This document shows, one piece after another, positions 1-13,900 of a stretch of DNA of 64,000 nucleotides. Made by a program: the position numbers and the translations under genes. Source of the DNA: Aphis gossypii (taxonomy: Eukaryota > Arthropoda > Insecta > Hemiptera > Aphididae); NCBI RefSeq assembly GCF_020184175.1, contig NC_065530.1:61233260-61297259 (forward strand). Reading direction: 5' to 3'. The notes below the pieces were generated by a model, which saw only the letters and a list, made by a program, of their open reading frames with translations, had not been told where the DNA came from and did not search any database. Positions within the stretch are counted from its first letter, which is position 1. Each line of letters starts with the position of its first letter.

Positions 1-3000
1 GTATACTATATTAAGCTCCCACGCGCAATGTCCACGTTTACTGTAAATAATTCAACAGAACAACCATAGTACATAATTTGTACTGATACATAATCTGTGT
101 ATTTTAAAAGGTTTGAGATTAATAAATTATTTATGTTGCTTAAATTTATTTATAAACATTAAAAAAAAACATAATCATTTATGAATTAATTTGGTTTATT
201 GATAAATTAAGTTATTATTCAATTCAAACTCAATTTAATCACTATTCATCAACGAAAAATACTTTTATGATAAACTTATTAACGTTTAAAAACATTAAAT
301 TTATAATGTTTAAAATTTATAAATTTCAATAAATTATGAATACATTATATTTATTTTACTTAAATCTAATATATTCAATCTAATAGCTTAAAAATTACTT
401 AAAATATAATTTACAATTATCTATAAAATAAATTTTTATCATCTGTGTAATGAATTGATATTACAATATTTTAATCAATTTTTAATAATATTGAGTTTAA
501 ATGTATATTGCACATTATTATACAATTATATTTTATTTATTATTTTATTAAAATTAATAATTTAATTTTTTTTTATTAAAACAAAATCCTAGTCTACTAT
601 AGCCATTGGACTAACACTATTAAAGTTAGTATGCTGACTTAGATTAGATTTTGTTTATTAGTATTGAATAAAATATAAATGTATTTTATGTAAATAACTA
701 AGTACACCTTTTATACTTAAACTTTAAGCGTATTGAACAGTCTATCGTTTTTAATTAATTATATAATATATTCTTGTATTTTATACATAATATATATGTA
801 TATATCATACATAAATTCATAGATTATATTCGTTATGACTTATTAATATTTTTATTAAATGATTTTATATTATTTTTTGATTTTTTCGGAGGTTAGATTA
901 GTGAATTGGTCTTCCCATTATAAATTAAAACCTTGGTAAAATAAATTTAAATTATTAATTGTAGATATTAAATCAATATTCAGTGTCGAATCGTAGGTTC
1001 GGTTTTTGGCGTTATTAATAAGCTTTCGGAATAAAAAAATATATATTTAATCAAACTTAAAATAAAAATTTTAAACTTCTTTAAACATTGATTAACCATT
1101 GTTTTTTAAACATAACAGTATATCTTGTATAGTGAAAAAATAATAGTTTGTCTGGATAATAAATTATAATACAATAGTTAGAAAACAATATAATGACAAT
1201 CAAGAGCCTAGAAATTTTAAACAGATATCACGTGTTTGTGAACATGAATGCAGTTTATTTTGCATAACTAAGACGCCGTGTCAGAATTTTATAAGATAAT
1301 ATTTTATACCTAGTAAGTTTATTAAACTAAATTTACTAAATGATTTATTATTTTAATATGTATCTACTAAATAACTGCCATTAAAAAATTGAATGTATAT
1401 CATATTAAAGGGATGCAATATTGTCCTATCTTTCAAACCAGTTATCACTATTTAAATAACGAGCAATTTTTTGATCTTCTCTTTGTGATAATTAGATTAA
1501 ATTGTATACACATAGTTAGTCTTGATGTCACATTAATAAAATTTTTTATCTATGTTAATTGTGGTTTCATTTTAAGTATTTTAAATTATACCATAACCAT
1601 AACACCTAAAAACAACTCAGTCAATTATATTTTCCCATTCATAAATTATTAATTACACTCGTATCTTCGAATAACACAATTTTCATTATTTGATAAGTTA
1701 TTTAATAATTTGTATCGTAGAGTTTAGCCAAATATTGGATATGTTATACAAAGAACAATTAATTAATTATATAAGATATACATTAATATTCATAATAAAA
1801 TTACGAGTATAAAATGAATATCAACACAAATATGCAAACCTAAAATTTGAATCTCAAATATTTTATTCAAAATTAGAGCAAATGACAGGATGGCCGAGAG
1901 AATTTATATGGTATGCTTATTAGTTACCTATTATAATAATATAATGTAATTTTGATGAGATAGTGATCGATGAATCTATAAAACATACAATGAGACTAAA
2001 AGTAAGTATTAATAATTTATTTTCAAGCCCATACTCATGCAATCATTATTGTAAAAGGATTTACATATAGTTGAAAACAAAAAAATTTCCAAGAAAAATA
2101 AAATTGAAGGAGTTAATCCAGTTTTATCCTGAAATATGTTGTACAATTTATATGGACTTCAGTGGAAAAATATATTAGTGGCAAAACGTTAATGTGATTT
2201 ATTGGAATTTCCATTGCGTTTATATGTAAATTATTTGATCCCATTTGATATCAGTATTACACACGGGACTCTATTTATTATTTTTAAACAAAGTTTCCCA
2301 TACGTTATTGGAATTTAATAAAAACAAATAAATATAATACCATAGATTATAATAATGTCACATTATGCTAGAAATTATTTGAAAATAATTATAAATCAAA
2401 ATTTCAATTATAAATTATATTGTAAGTAGAATTATTTGGATTTTTAAGCGTAAGTAAAAATTTGATACATGCAATTTAAAAATTTAACATTTTGTATAAC
2501 TCTGTGATCCTTATGAACAATATTTCTATTAAAACGTATCAATTCCTCCGAGTTAATATACCTAATAATGTATTTATATAATATTTGATAATATTTGGAA
2601 TGTTATTCTAAATTAGTAGAAAACAATAATACATTAGTTTAACAGTATTGTACTGAAAAATAATTATAAAAAAAATATTTTATCTTTATTGTCAGTAACT
2701 TAAAATTCTTTATCCCATAATACATTGATTAATTTATCTAAATTGAAATTGCTTTACACTATTATACAAGCAAGCGTTTCACTTATTGCTAAATTTAATA
2801 TTAATTAAAAAAAAAACATAAAAATAAAATGTATAAGTATTGTAATCAAAAATATTTTAATAATTTAAGTTCTCCCTGATACAAAGCACTTCACAATAGC
2901 TTTAAACAACATCCAATGAAATACCATATTCCAAACACCGATTTCTAAAACTAAAACAACAAACTTGCTTTTTGTCGACTCAAATGAAGTATTATAATAA

Positions 3001-5164
3001 TAAAAAATGCGCATATAGATATATAACCTAATATTAATTACAATTTTTAATATATAGTTGCAATTTTATAATATATTTATTAGTATTACTATTTTATTAC
3101 TATGTTTTGTGTAAATAAATCAAGATGAACAAACTAATAATAATTTAAATAAATAAAAAAAAAAAAAATACTTAATTATCTGGAAAAACAGCTGCTTTGC
3201 TGCTTTAAGATATTGGTTGAATGAATTTAATTTTAATTCATTGACAACTTACCTGTGTTTTAATAGAAATTATTTTTTATGTTGGATTTTATTAACTTAT
3301 TTTTTATGAACGAAAAAGATATTTTGGTATATTTTATTAGCTATCGTGGTATTATAGTATAATATAAAAGCTTATTGGGATAATAAAATCCGCTTCGATT
3401 AAAATTTAATCAACTTGTAAATTAATTATAATCAGTTTTCCTAGTTACAATCCTTTCCAATTGAAGCCCTACAAAATTATTAGGGGTATTATATTTTAGA
3501 TAGCTTTTAGTGAATTTAAAACAGTGACCAGAATTAATATAAAAATATTAAAAGTAGTAATTCAAAAAATGTAATAAAATATATAATACACATATTTATT
3601 GTTATCAATTTATTAAAATGTTTCATTCAAATTTTGTTTTTATTGGCTCTGGAATTATAAGAAAAAAAAGTTGTATGTTATTTCACAAATATATTTTTTG
3701 AGTGGTTAAAGCTCAAATGTTGACAACATTGAATATTGCTATTATTACAATAGTAAATCTTGAAACATTACGATTTTTTACAACAAAAGAAATGTTCAAA
3801 ATTTTAGAAAAATATTGAACTATTTATTATTAAGATTTGAAATAAATGTGCTTATTTTAAAACTGTTGATAAAAATATGTCACAATACTCCAGTATTTTG
3901 GATATTAATGTTCAGACAAATAAATGAAATTAATAGATTAATTATAATATCAAAAACTGTAATGCTAAGAGTACGAATATGATTTTTTTTTTATTGGTCT
4001 TCAAAATGATATAATTATATTTATGTGCATATATACATATATTTATTATTACATTTAAGAAATTTAAGAAATAACATTTGAAATTCAACAATTAGATATT
4101 AATATTGTAATTTTTGGCTTTATTTAATTAAATATTTAATTTAATGTAAAGAATTTCATTATTTGGGTTTTGACTTAGATTTGAATCAGTTATAGCTTAT
4201 ATTGAGTTTCTCTCTTTGTTTTTCATATTTTCCGCAACCATTGAATATGTTTTTGATATAGATAAAATTTATTATACAAAATATATTTTATATTAAGTAC
4301 ATTTTACTTGGGTTTACATTTTTTTTAACTCTGTATTTAGTTTAAGTTAAAATATTGTAAAAATATTTATAAAAATTTATAATAACAATTCTAAATGTTA
4401 GAAAGAGCTTATTATTTTTAATTACACTACGCATGATCTATATGATTGAACAATGATACTCACTACTTTTAAAACTAGATACATCAGAGTAAAATTAAAT
4501 TATCCTTGACTGAATTCTTTAATTGTTATTTCGTAATTAGGTATTTCAATTAAAAACTTAAAGTTACATTAAAATATCTGTTCTTGAACTTAAACTAACT
4601 ATCTTGTAATTACTTTTAATTTTCTTGTAAATTTTGATGACTTTAAGTGTATGATATAACTTACAATGATATAAAAATTTTAATTCCAATCATTTTATTC
4701 GGTGGTAATTTAGTGTGCTCTATTTTAAAACTTTTTTTGTTTTGATATTATGTTAGGGTAATTATACTTTAGTAGTATGATACTGTCCTACAATTAAAAC
4801 CCGCTGTTTGAACAATAAGAATAAGTTATAATGTTATAAATTTAACTGTGTCGTTTATCTATTTGTTTCAAGATGCTATACGTAATATTTTATATATTAT
4901 TCTTATATTGTGCATTGCGTCTGATTAAAATTTATGAAACTTGTTCCCAGTTGAAATTAACAGAAGGAATACGCATTATTGGAATAATATGTTTAACACT
5001 GGTGGATAGAGAAATTAGATTTAAACCGTAAATTTTAATCAAAATGTAAATTCGACTTGGGAAATCATGTTTACAGACATAAGTGTCTAGTGGTGAAAAA
5101 GAAAAAGCTTTTTCCGGTAACGTTATTAGACGCAGAACAAATCAGTAGAAAATGTATATTTATA
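1..5164. other. AT-rich stretch, no gene seen
   Basis: Very AT-rich sequence with short homopolymer runs and A/T palindromes. Open frames on either strand are short, built from AT-rich codons and show no domain. A minus-strand AG/GTAAGT donor-like site near 3,250 has no usable open frame upstream of it. I see no gene, RNA or recognisable repeat family. Confidence 0.6.
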
Positions 5165-5169
5165 TATAG

Positions 5170-5622
5170 ATGAATAACGTTCTACTCGGTGTAACTTCCA
5201 GTACTGTGGTCTTATCCCCAATAACGAGTTGCCTCTTAAACAAATTAATACATAATTCAAAAGGATTTGTAAAGGGTCACAGAATAATTGAATTGAACTT
5301 GGGGCCTTTTCCAAGAAAATTAAGTCTACGCATCTATAGTTTTTACAAGGCGACATTTCGAGTATATACATTTATACATACACTTTCTAATTTATATATA
5401 TATATATATATATTTATATATAATTTATTTATACACGTACTCCATCAAACGAAATGCCCCGGGGGATAGAAAGGCAATGGGTCAGACCTTACCACTCGGG
5501 TTTGGGATTTGGAATTAAAAGTCAAAAACAATATTGTCCTGATGCCTTTTGTAACTGAGTTTTGTGAAAATTGTACCAGGAAAAAGGTCCTAGTTGAACA
5601 CATCATACCCACGAGTTCATAA
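5170..5622 (+). pseudogene. Possible broken transposase-like fragment
   Basis: One plus-strand frame runs from 5,170, is cut by a TAG at 5,467-5,469, and stays open to a TAA at 5,620-5,622. The first part contains the phrase KGHRIIELN. After a TA microsatellite (5,393-5,412), the second part has a 50-codon open stretch with a CENC zinc-knuckle-like pair. A GxRII(D/E)L phrase followed by a Cys-x2-Cys pair recalls, from memory, the N-terminal part of Mutator-like and related transposases that are common in aphid and other insect genomes. The local base composition is richer in G and C than the flanks, as expected for inserted sequence. If correct it is a dead remnant with an internal stop and a microsatellite insertion. 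It could also be chance similarity, so confidence is low. Confidence 0.28.
5393..5412. repeat. (TA)10 microsatellite
   Basis: Ten uninterrupted TA units lie inside the possible transposase-like remnant and interrupt its open frame with low-complexity codons. Confidence 0.9.
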
Positions 5623-5649
5623 GACTTGGGTGTATTGTCATTAAATTTT

Positions 5650-6313
5650 ACATTTGTATGGACATATAATTTAATTAAAAAAATCAATAAAATATGTTAT
5701 TAATTAATAGATTTTATTTCTATTATGTGCATACCTATAATAATATCCTAAGAAATCTTCTTTACTTGCAATTTTTTAATTTAGTGTTTATTGATAACCT
5801 ACCAAATACCATGGAACTACTGAATACTAACACTATACTACTATGTGAGAATACAACGCCAAATAAAAATATCATTGTAACAACTAATAATATATTATCT
5901 TAAGTTACAAGATAATTTCACCGTTTTTGAAATAAAGCACTAGGTACTTTGATTTATTTAAATTTTTCTTGGTATTTTTTTAATTGGTTGATTATCTATA
6001 ACGACGGAGATACAAGAACCAATGCTTAATTATAGTGTTATTCTTAGAAATTTATCACTGATAGCAAGTAAACTAATATGTATAATGATCAATTTGTGTG
6101 ATGAAAATAATCGTTTATTAAAATCATTAAAATTTATATTTAAAAAAAATTATAAAAACATTCCTACATAATTTGTAATGCTTACTTTTAAACACAAAAA
6201 TAAAATTAAAATTATTATTATTAAAGTTAAAAGTTATTTACTACAGTTTTATACATTATGAGATAATATAATTAAAAACATATATTTTTTGGTATCAGAA
6301 AATAAAATTCTAA

Positions 6314-6346
<33 letters not shown>

Positions 6347-9300
6347 TTTTTTTTTTTTGAAAAATACAGTTTTTATTCTTTTTATTGAGAAAATAATAAT
6401 TATCTACAATTTGATGAATAGCAATTTAACTATAAATGTTCAATATTTTATGTTGTCAATGTTTCATACTTTTCGATATTTCGACTTTCGGCATTTTAAC
6501 CTATCGACGTTTTGTACCACGCTTACTAAAATGTATATTCACAATTAAATGTTTCATCATAATCGGTTTTTGAAATTTTAAACTTAAAGATTTCTTTTTT
6601 TTCTGCAAGACCTGTTGAAATATTATATACCTATATTTGTTATTTCAAAATTAAACATTAATATTATTACGTGACAGAGTTTTAAAAAAATAATAAAATA
6701 ATTGAAATATCGTAACGCCTCTTGCTGAGAGTTACAGTTTATTGTGTCTCAATAATTAAAACATATCTCTACTGTAATAGTATAATAGTCTATAGTAAAT
6801 ATGATTATATAAACATAATGCGTAATATTCTTGTAACAAAAATAAGTTTGGCCAGGTATTAGGTCGATCATAATTATTATTTATTGGTGTGTAATAATAT
6901 ATTATGCGTCATCTCGTTAATTATCGCTAAAGGTTAGGTCTAGCGACAGTTTTGCAGTTTATTACAATAAAGTATTAACTATAGTGTTGTTCAGTGACAT
7001 TAATTACACGTCAATAATGTAATATAATGTATTGTATGCTTTTGTGTGTATGTGTGGATGTGTGAGTACGTTGATGGAAAATGAATCATTGAATCGTTTA
7101 AACGATTGACATCATTTATAAAAAAAATCGATGTATTTAAATAATTAAATTTACGTTTTTTCACTAGTTTATATTATAACAATACATATTCTCTCAGATG
7201 GAAATTATAACGGATAAATATGTCATATTTTAGTCCATGAGTCACGACTATTTACGAAATACCATACAAAATATGAACATATATTATCATTACGAACCAC
7301 TCACTGCATTAATTTAGTATTCACGTAAATTCCACACAACAACTTGACGTATTACTGATAACTGAGCCAAATACATTTTAGTTTAAGTATCTTTATTATT
7401 ATTTCTAACTGATACATAAAATCGATGGCGTGAGAATCATAAAAAAAAACATTAGTTGGCAGTATACTGTCTGAATGCACGTATCGCAAAATATCACACA
7501 GAAAGTTTGATATACTTTGGTATTTAACGATAACTTTTAAGAACAATACGCCAAACGAGCATATTAATATTTAAGCAACTAATATTTTAAAATAATATAA
7601 GGACAACAGTTTTTAGAAACTCAAAAGAAAATCATTTTCATTAATTGTTTTTGTTTAGTGCTTAGACAGTGAAGGGACTAGACAATTAAAATAATATATT
7701 TATACATACAATTATAAATTATAATACAACAAAATCTAATTAGATATATGAAGATAAAAGATATTTTTATACATTCAAAAAATAATAAGCATTGGAAAAC
7801 GGCTAAAAACTATTATGATTTCATAATTTATTATAGTATATATTATAATATGTAACAAAATGTACCGCTAGAAATTTATCTCCCATGACAAGCCGATAAA
7901 TCTTTTTATGTCTAATACAATTCACTAATTAGTAGTTAAAACTAGACGTTTACTTCATTCCCCTTGAACGTCATAACCAAAAATCATCTGACCCTTATGG
8001 AGGATGGTCTTTGATAATGAATGTCTTAATGTCCGCCGGGAATAATGTACCCTTTAGAATAATATTTAATTAATTTTCATTGCTGTCAAGCTGTTTCAGA
8101 CGGAAACTCATGCAGAATTATCAAAGCTAAAATTAAGCACATATTGATGGTAATTAGAACATTTTAATAATGTACTGATAAACTCTAGAAACTATAACTA
8201 TACGAATTGAAATCAGCTAAATAACTATTATCAGAAAATAGTAAATAAAAGGTATGATATAAATAGTAAAATACACACTATAAATACTAATTCATATTAT
8301 ATTACCCTATTTTTCTTTTAAATTTAATATGATTCTGAATGCGATTTATTATAGTTTGTTTTTGCATTAAAAATTATTTAAATCACTCAGATATATATTT
8401 TTGTATGCTTTTATGATTTCTCTTAGAGATTTTTTTTAATTAATTACTAACTTTTAGTATTCCATTAAAAGGATTATGATGTTAATATTTCATTATTTTC
8501 TGAGTGTTTCGAGAAAATATGCCAGATTAGCAGTTCAAAGTTTTCATTTGGGATTTTAATACTAAATTAATTTTGCGGAATGAATAATGAAAGTTCAACA
8601 TATTAATGATAGTCAGAGATAAATATTTTTTTTTCGTTGTCTAATTCATTTTTTTTTTAATCCAAAAAAATTCTATATTTAGTAAAAATATGACTATTAA
8701 GATAAAGAAATAATACAAATATTTAAAACCGTAAAATAATCATATTATCCACCAGTACCTAAATATAAGAATGTCAGAGTAGAAAAAAACTTAAGAATCA
8801 GTTATTTTTATACAAAAATATATTTTATTATTCGACAATGGGTCTTATCATTAATTTGTATGATATTTTTTATTTTGTCGTAAATTTATTATTGCACAAA
8901 AAATACAAATTCTATAGAGGAGCATAAAAGAATAATAACAGTCAATTTAATATTTGAAAAGATACTTAGATAATAATGATTAGATATTTTAATTTTTAAT
9001 AATTTAATAAGTAAATAAAATTATCATAATCATTTTGAGGTATTTAAATATACTTGTTTATTTATATTTTTAGATATTAATTAAACTGCATGGTATCTTG
9101 GTATCTATATCTTATATCTTTCAATTCGCATTATTTGCAATAAATTGTATATTTTTTTAGATGCTACGCATTTGTTTTTTAATTATATTGTATTTTATAT
9201 CATCATAGCTGTACGTTAAGTTATGATATACGTAGGTTAAATATTCAACTTTTATATGTTTAATATGGTAGTGGATTCATATTTCACGAAATACCCTTGT

Positions 9301-9990
9301 GCACTATAATACTCTTCCCTGTTCATCTAAACTTTAAAAACGTATAAGTTATAATTAATTTCTACTATTTTTTGAATATCGAACTTTATTGAAAAATATG
9401 GAATTTGAAATGTAGGTGGGTAGTCACAGGTATTTAAAAAAATAAAATTAATTGAAAAATAATAATAATGAAAAAAATGTGTTTGAAAAACGTTGTTGTG
9501 CAATGTGCAGTGATATACAATAATTGTATATACAAATATAGTTTCAAAATGTTTAAACTTTTTGTAGTAATTAGTGCAGTCAATTAAATGGGTCGCATTA
9601 AATAGTACGCATTTAAATAAGATAATTAGTGATTTCAGATGAATGATTGCATCTTACATTTCTTTTTTACGTTTGACTGGTCAAATTGTTAAATTGAAGT
9701 ACGAGCTTTTTAGATGGAACCGAAACGGAAGGTCGGATTGTTAAAGTTATTATATAATATTATAATACAACAAAAAAAAAAGACGAGAACGGCCATATTA
9801 TATTCAAAGCAAGTTTCGACGATGTGCTGTATATTAAAGCTGCTTGGCTAATGAGTTGAAAAGGTCGGATTAATTATGAAGTTAGCGAGTGGAAAAAGAT
9901 AGTGCGGATGCTTTCGCAACATATATAGTATCTATACGTTATTGTTTTTACAAAGGGATAGTGTCTTAGTACGGAATATTATTTCGTACG
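5650..9990. other. AT-rich stretch, no gene seen
   Basis: AT-rich DNA with a (ATT)11 tract near 6.3 kb. The short ORFs here are AT-composition artefacts. No splice-bordered exon, RNA gene or transposon end was recognised. Confidence 0.6.
6314..6358. repeat. (ATT)11 microsatellite plus T-run
   Basis: Eleven ATT units (6,314-6,346) run directly into a run of about 14 T. Such composite tracts recur across the window. Confidence 0.92.
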
Positions 9991-10370
9991 ATTAATAACG
10001 CTCGAATTAAATGTAAATTAATGTATGCATTATAAAACAAAAGTTTCCGAATATTCAATCGTCCGATTGCCGTTTACCGAATTTAAAGGAAGTATTTCGA
10101 TACTGCAGGAATTCCGCTCTTCAAACCTTTAAAATCTTCGAGAGCAGAAATTTGGCCGTTATTATACATATTATAATAATACATCAAAACGTATAACGAT
10201 AAATTACCAGTATCGTATATATACTACGATATTGCTCGGTAATTTTATAGTGTGCCAAAACTTTTACGTTCGAGCACGAGTTTCGCTGCAACCAAACGGC
10301 CGCAATAGAAAACAATAATAACAATAATAATAGTAATACATATCGAGCCCTCTGTTTTACGTATAATATA

Positions 10371-10398
10371 CAACAACAACAATAATAATAATAATAAT
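10371..10398. repeat. (CAA)4(TAA)n microsatellite
   Basis: Four CAA units pass into TAA units. Similar interrupted CAA/TAA tracts lie at about 10,310-10,335 and 10,475-10,493, so this CpG-rich patch is also dense in trinucleotide repeats. These repeats create the long poly-Tyr, poly-Leu and poly-Asn open frames seen here, which should not be read as genes. Confidence 0.85.
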
Positions 10399-10644
10399 AT
10401 ATATCTATATGGTAATAAAATGGAAACAAACGGCCGATGTAATGCGTTTTGTCTGTTTGGCAGCGGTGGTGGCGATAATAATAATAATAATATACGCGCT
10501 GCAGTGACATTATTGGAAACGTTCACATCCCCGAAGAATAACACCATATGTCCGTGTGATATCATATTGTGCTCTGTAAAGCGATGCACATTGACTCGCA
10601 AACCCGACGGTGGTTTTATTCGCACGACCCGTGTCCACCGCGTA

Positions 10645-10682
10645 TAGTCAGTTCGCTATCGATTCGGTCGTATTCCGTTCGT
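10645..10682 (+). promoter_or_regulatory. Possible TATA-less Inr/DPE core promoter
   Basis: An arthropod initiator match (TCAGTT, with the presumed +1 A at 10,650) sits in CpG-rich DNA with no TATA box about 30 bases upstream. Counting from that A, positions +28 to +33 read GTTCGT, five of six matches to the downstream promoter element consensus. The following 275 bases have no ATG and end at a GTAAGT donor. Together this reads as a promoter followed by an untranslated first exon. Short motifs occur by chance, so this needs transcript evidence. Confidence 0.3.
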
Positions 10683-10924
10683 GGTTTTTATCATCTCCGA
10701 CTACGTTTAACACGCAATATTCGCTAACGGCAAAATATCATTCATTACAACACGAAAATATTATTATTATTTCATAGTATTTTCGCGGTATTATATAGAA
10801 AGCAAGATCAAACTTTGAAAAACAAAAAAAAAAAAAAAATAATAAAACAAATATACGAAAACGATAATACTTTGTATAATATTTTAAAAACGGTCTTTTA
10901 CTCGGAAAAGTTCATATTTTGCCA
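10650..10924 (+). other. Possible untranslated first exon
   Basis: The stretch from the initiator A to the GTAAGT donor at 10,925-10,930 contains no ATG in any frame. From base composition about five would be expected in this length (my rough estimate), and an ATG occurs just after the donor. CpG-rich, ATG-free sequence between an initiator and a strong donor is typical of insect 5' leader exons of genes with long first introns. No coding content is visible. A next exon could be the 45-nt candidate at 19,461 or the exon at 51,457. It may instead be an unspliced non-coding transcript or chance. Confidence 0.3.
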
Positions 10925-13900
10925 GTAAGTCATGTCGTCTTTCCCGGTTAAATTAAATAAAAATTCGTATACAGAACGCAAACACGCGACGCTACGTTAT
11001 TATCATTATTATTATTATTATTTATGTTTTTTTATCACACTTAATCCAATTCTAAATGAACATATTTTCTAAGAAAATAACTATAACTGTTTATAAAGCT
11101 ACATAGAATCTTTTTTGAATTCAACCGCAAGAATATAAACATAGATTTTTCAACGCTTATTTTTTTCATTTTTTATTTTAATCTATTAGCTAGTTCATTT
11201 TAGTTAACTCAGTTCATGAGTCATGAAAAAAAATTAAATCGAGTTTACTTTTATCCAACTATCAAGTACTACTAGGAATCTCAGAAATATTTAATTTCGA
11301 AAACATGATTTCCGTGTTTAGTGAATTACGAGTATACTCGTAGTATATTTTCATTTATTTACTGCTTTACATATTGTATTAATTTAGTTTAATGAGTTAT
11401 TTAATAAAAAAAGTATTAAATTAAAAAAATTACAAACTGATCAAAAAATATATTTTCGGAATTGCTATCTTATGAATGTTTTCAGAACTCGTAATTCTTA
11501 TTAAAATAGTGTTTGATGTAAATTTAAATTAAATATTAAAAGTTAAAACTACTAAGAAGAAAATGTCATAACATCAAAAATATAATAATATATAGGTACC
11601 CAATGAAAAAAAATACTATTATTAAAGTATAATATAATAATATTATGTGTGGCAGTGCAGTTAACAATCAATATATTATTAAGAAAAAAATGTATAACTT
11701 ATTTATATTTTTACATCAATATTAAATACCTACGACGAGCTTCAATAAACCGATGAAAAACATATATGATATTTTTTTTAATATTTAATTCTATCGAAAT
11801 ACTTATATCATATATATATATATATCTTATATCATTAAATTCGGATAATAATATTATAAGAGAATATAGTTTAGTATTGGTTATTATTAATTTCTGTAAA
11901 TTGTGTATGTGTGTGTGTGAAAGAGAAAGAGACGCATACACAGCGTTGAAAGGGATGTATACACACACGTGTGGCTTTTACATAAATATGTAAAAGGTAT
12001 CTTTGAGTAATGGATTAGTAATACAGTCGTGTCGTCACATAGTAATTAGTATTGCGGCCTACTTTTACAAAGTGTAATACTTGTGATACATAACATATAT
12101 ATAATATATATTTATACGACGTGAGATGTAGTTTTAAGTCGTCGGTGGCGTTTCAGCGTCGTGATATTCATGTATAGGGTGGAATGAACCTATATGGTTG
12201 AAAATTAATAATTAAAACGCTTTTCACCATCCCCTTCCGGTAACCGGTGTGACATATTGTTTGTCAGTGTACGGTCTTACAACGCACGTCGCGAACGCTG
12301 GTGTAATATTAAACGCAATGTAGATAATATTTAGTTTAGGGCATTGACTCCTAAGAGACTGTTCACATTATTTCTGACTCTAGACTGAAGATTCTACTTA
12401 TGACGGCCACGCAAAGCCTGTATTTATTTATTTTAAATTTTGATGGATAGTAGCCCAATATAATAAACAAATATTTTAGTATATATTATGAAGATACCAA
12501 TCAAGAAAGTAAACAATTGAAATGAACGTTCAATTTATTATCAGTTACATAAAGTATTAGATTAAAATTTAATTTTAATTGTTTACTAATTTTATATATC
12601 CAATCACGGGAGCATTTGAATTATACTCGTATCCTCTGGTATTACGATTAGGAACCAAAAAAATTAAATTTTGCAAATTAAGTTGGACAATAAATGCTTC
12701 CAGTGAGTAGTTTGAAAATTATGCCGATGTCAAGGCAAAGTCGTCGAATATATATCGTACATATTATATACATATTATATAGGTACGTCGTACATGGATC
12801 ATTTTACGTGTTTTTAATCGGAAACGTCTAGTCCTTATCTAACTCAGTCATTATGCCAAGTGTTACGTTGTATAGTCTATAAAATAATAATATGATAAAG
12901 ATAAATTGATGCAAACTTTTGGAACTAGTTCAAATGACCGTTAGAGATATTAAGACGTGTACACGAGTTGCTACTTACTGCTGCAGTTTTATATTAACAT
13001 ATACGTCGCAACATATTGCGATATGTGTTACGTGTTAACTCATGAGACATCGGTTTACCGATGAACCGATACATCGATCAAATTGCACAGTATATATCAA
13101 TTTTTTTAAGTATCTACCAACGCTTGGATTTCTCATCATCGGTTTCGATGATTTTCTAAACGGGTTTGGACAAGAAACTACATACACATACGTGTAGATT
13201 TAATTGCCTATTCATTATAACGTATTGTGTACGTCTACTTGAATAAAATTTATCATACTGTAATAATATTGATGTTGTTAATTTTTATATCAATTGCAGT
13301 TGATTAAAATACGATGTTTTCTATACACAAAATTAACCATCAATTTATTATAATAGTTACGAAATATTTATTTTATTATCAACACAAAGTCAACGGTTGT
13401 TTAATAAAATTATTACACGTTTGTAAGCAGTTAATCGATATAATGTGGAGATTGATATCAAAACAATATGTTGTTTAAATAGGTATTATTATATTAAACT
13501 ACTCGAACCTTGCGTAAACACAAAGTTGTTTAATCTAGAATACATTATATTTTACGCCGTATTCTTGCAGTAAAGCTTGATAATTGTATACGCCAGTATT
13601 AAATGGAGAACTGTTTGTTGAACTTTACTGGGGTAGGTACGTGTATTATATATTCTAATATTCTGTTTATAACTTGACATTTCTATACACACTGTTTATT
13701 TTTGTAAATTCGTAGATTCGATGAGTTTGTTCAGTGATATATTTTGTACGTTTTCATTTTGTCAATGCGTTCATGAGTAAATCGAATGCAGCCAAATTAT
13801 ATTGTCAGAATACGGCAGCAGAAGTAGATGATTTAATTAAATGAACAAACAATCCATCGTCCATCGTCCGTCGCAATGTAAACAGCACCGCAGATTGTTT

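Noticed and set aside
10184..10647. Three frames of 75-126 codons with poly-Tyr, poly-Leu and poly-Asn
   Set aside because: They arise from CAA/TAA microsatellites in a CpG-rich patch and contradict each other on both strands.
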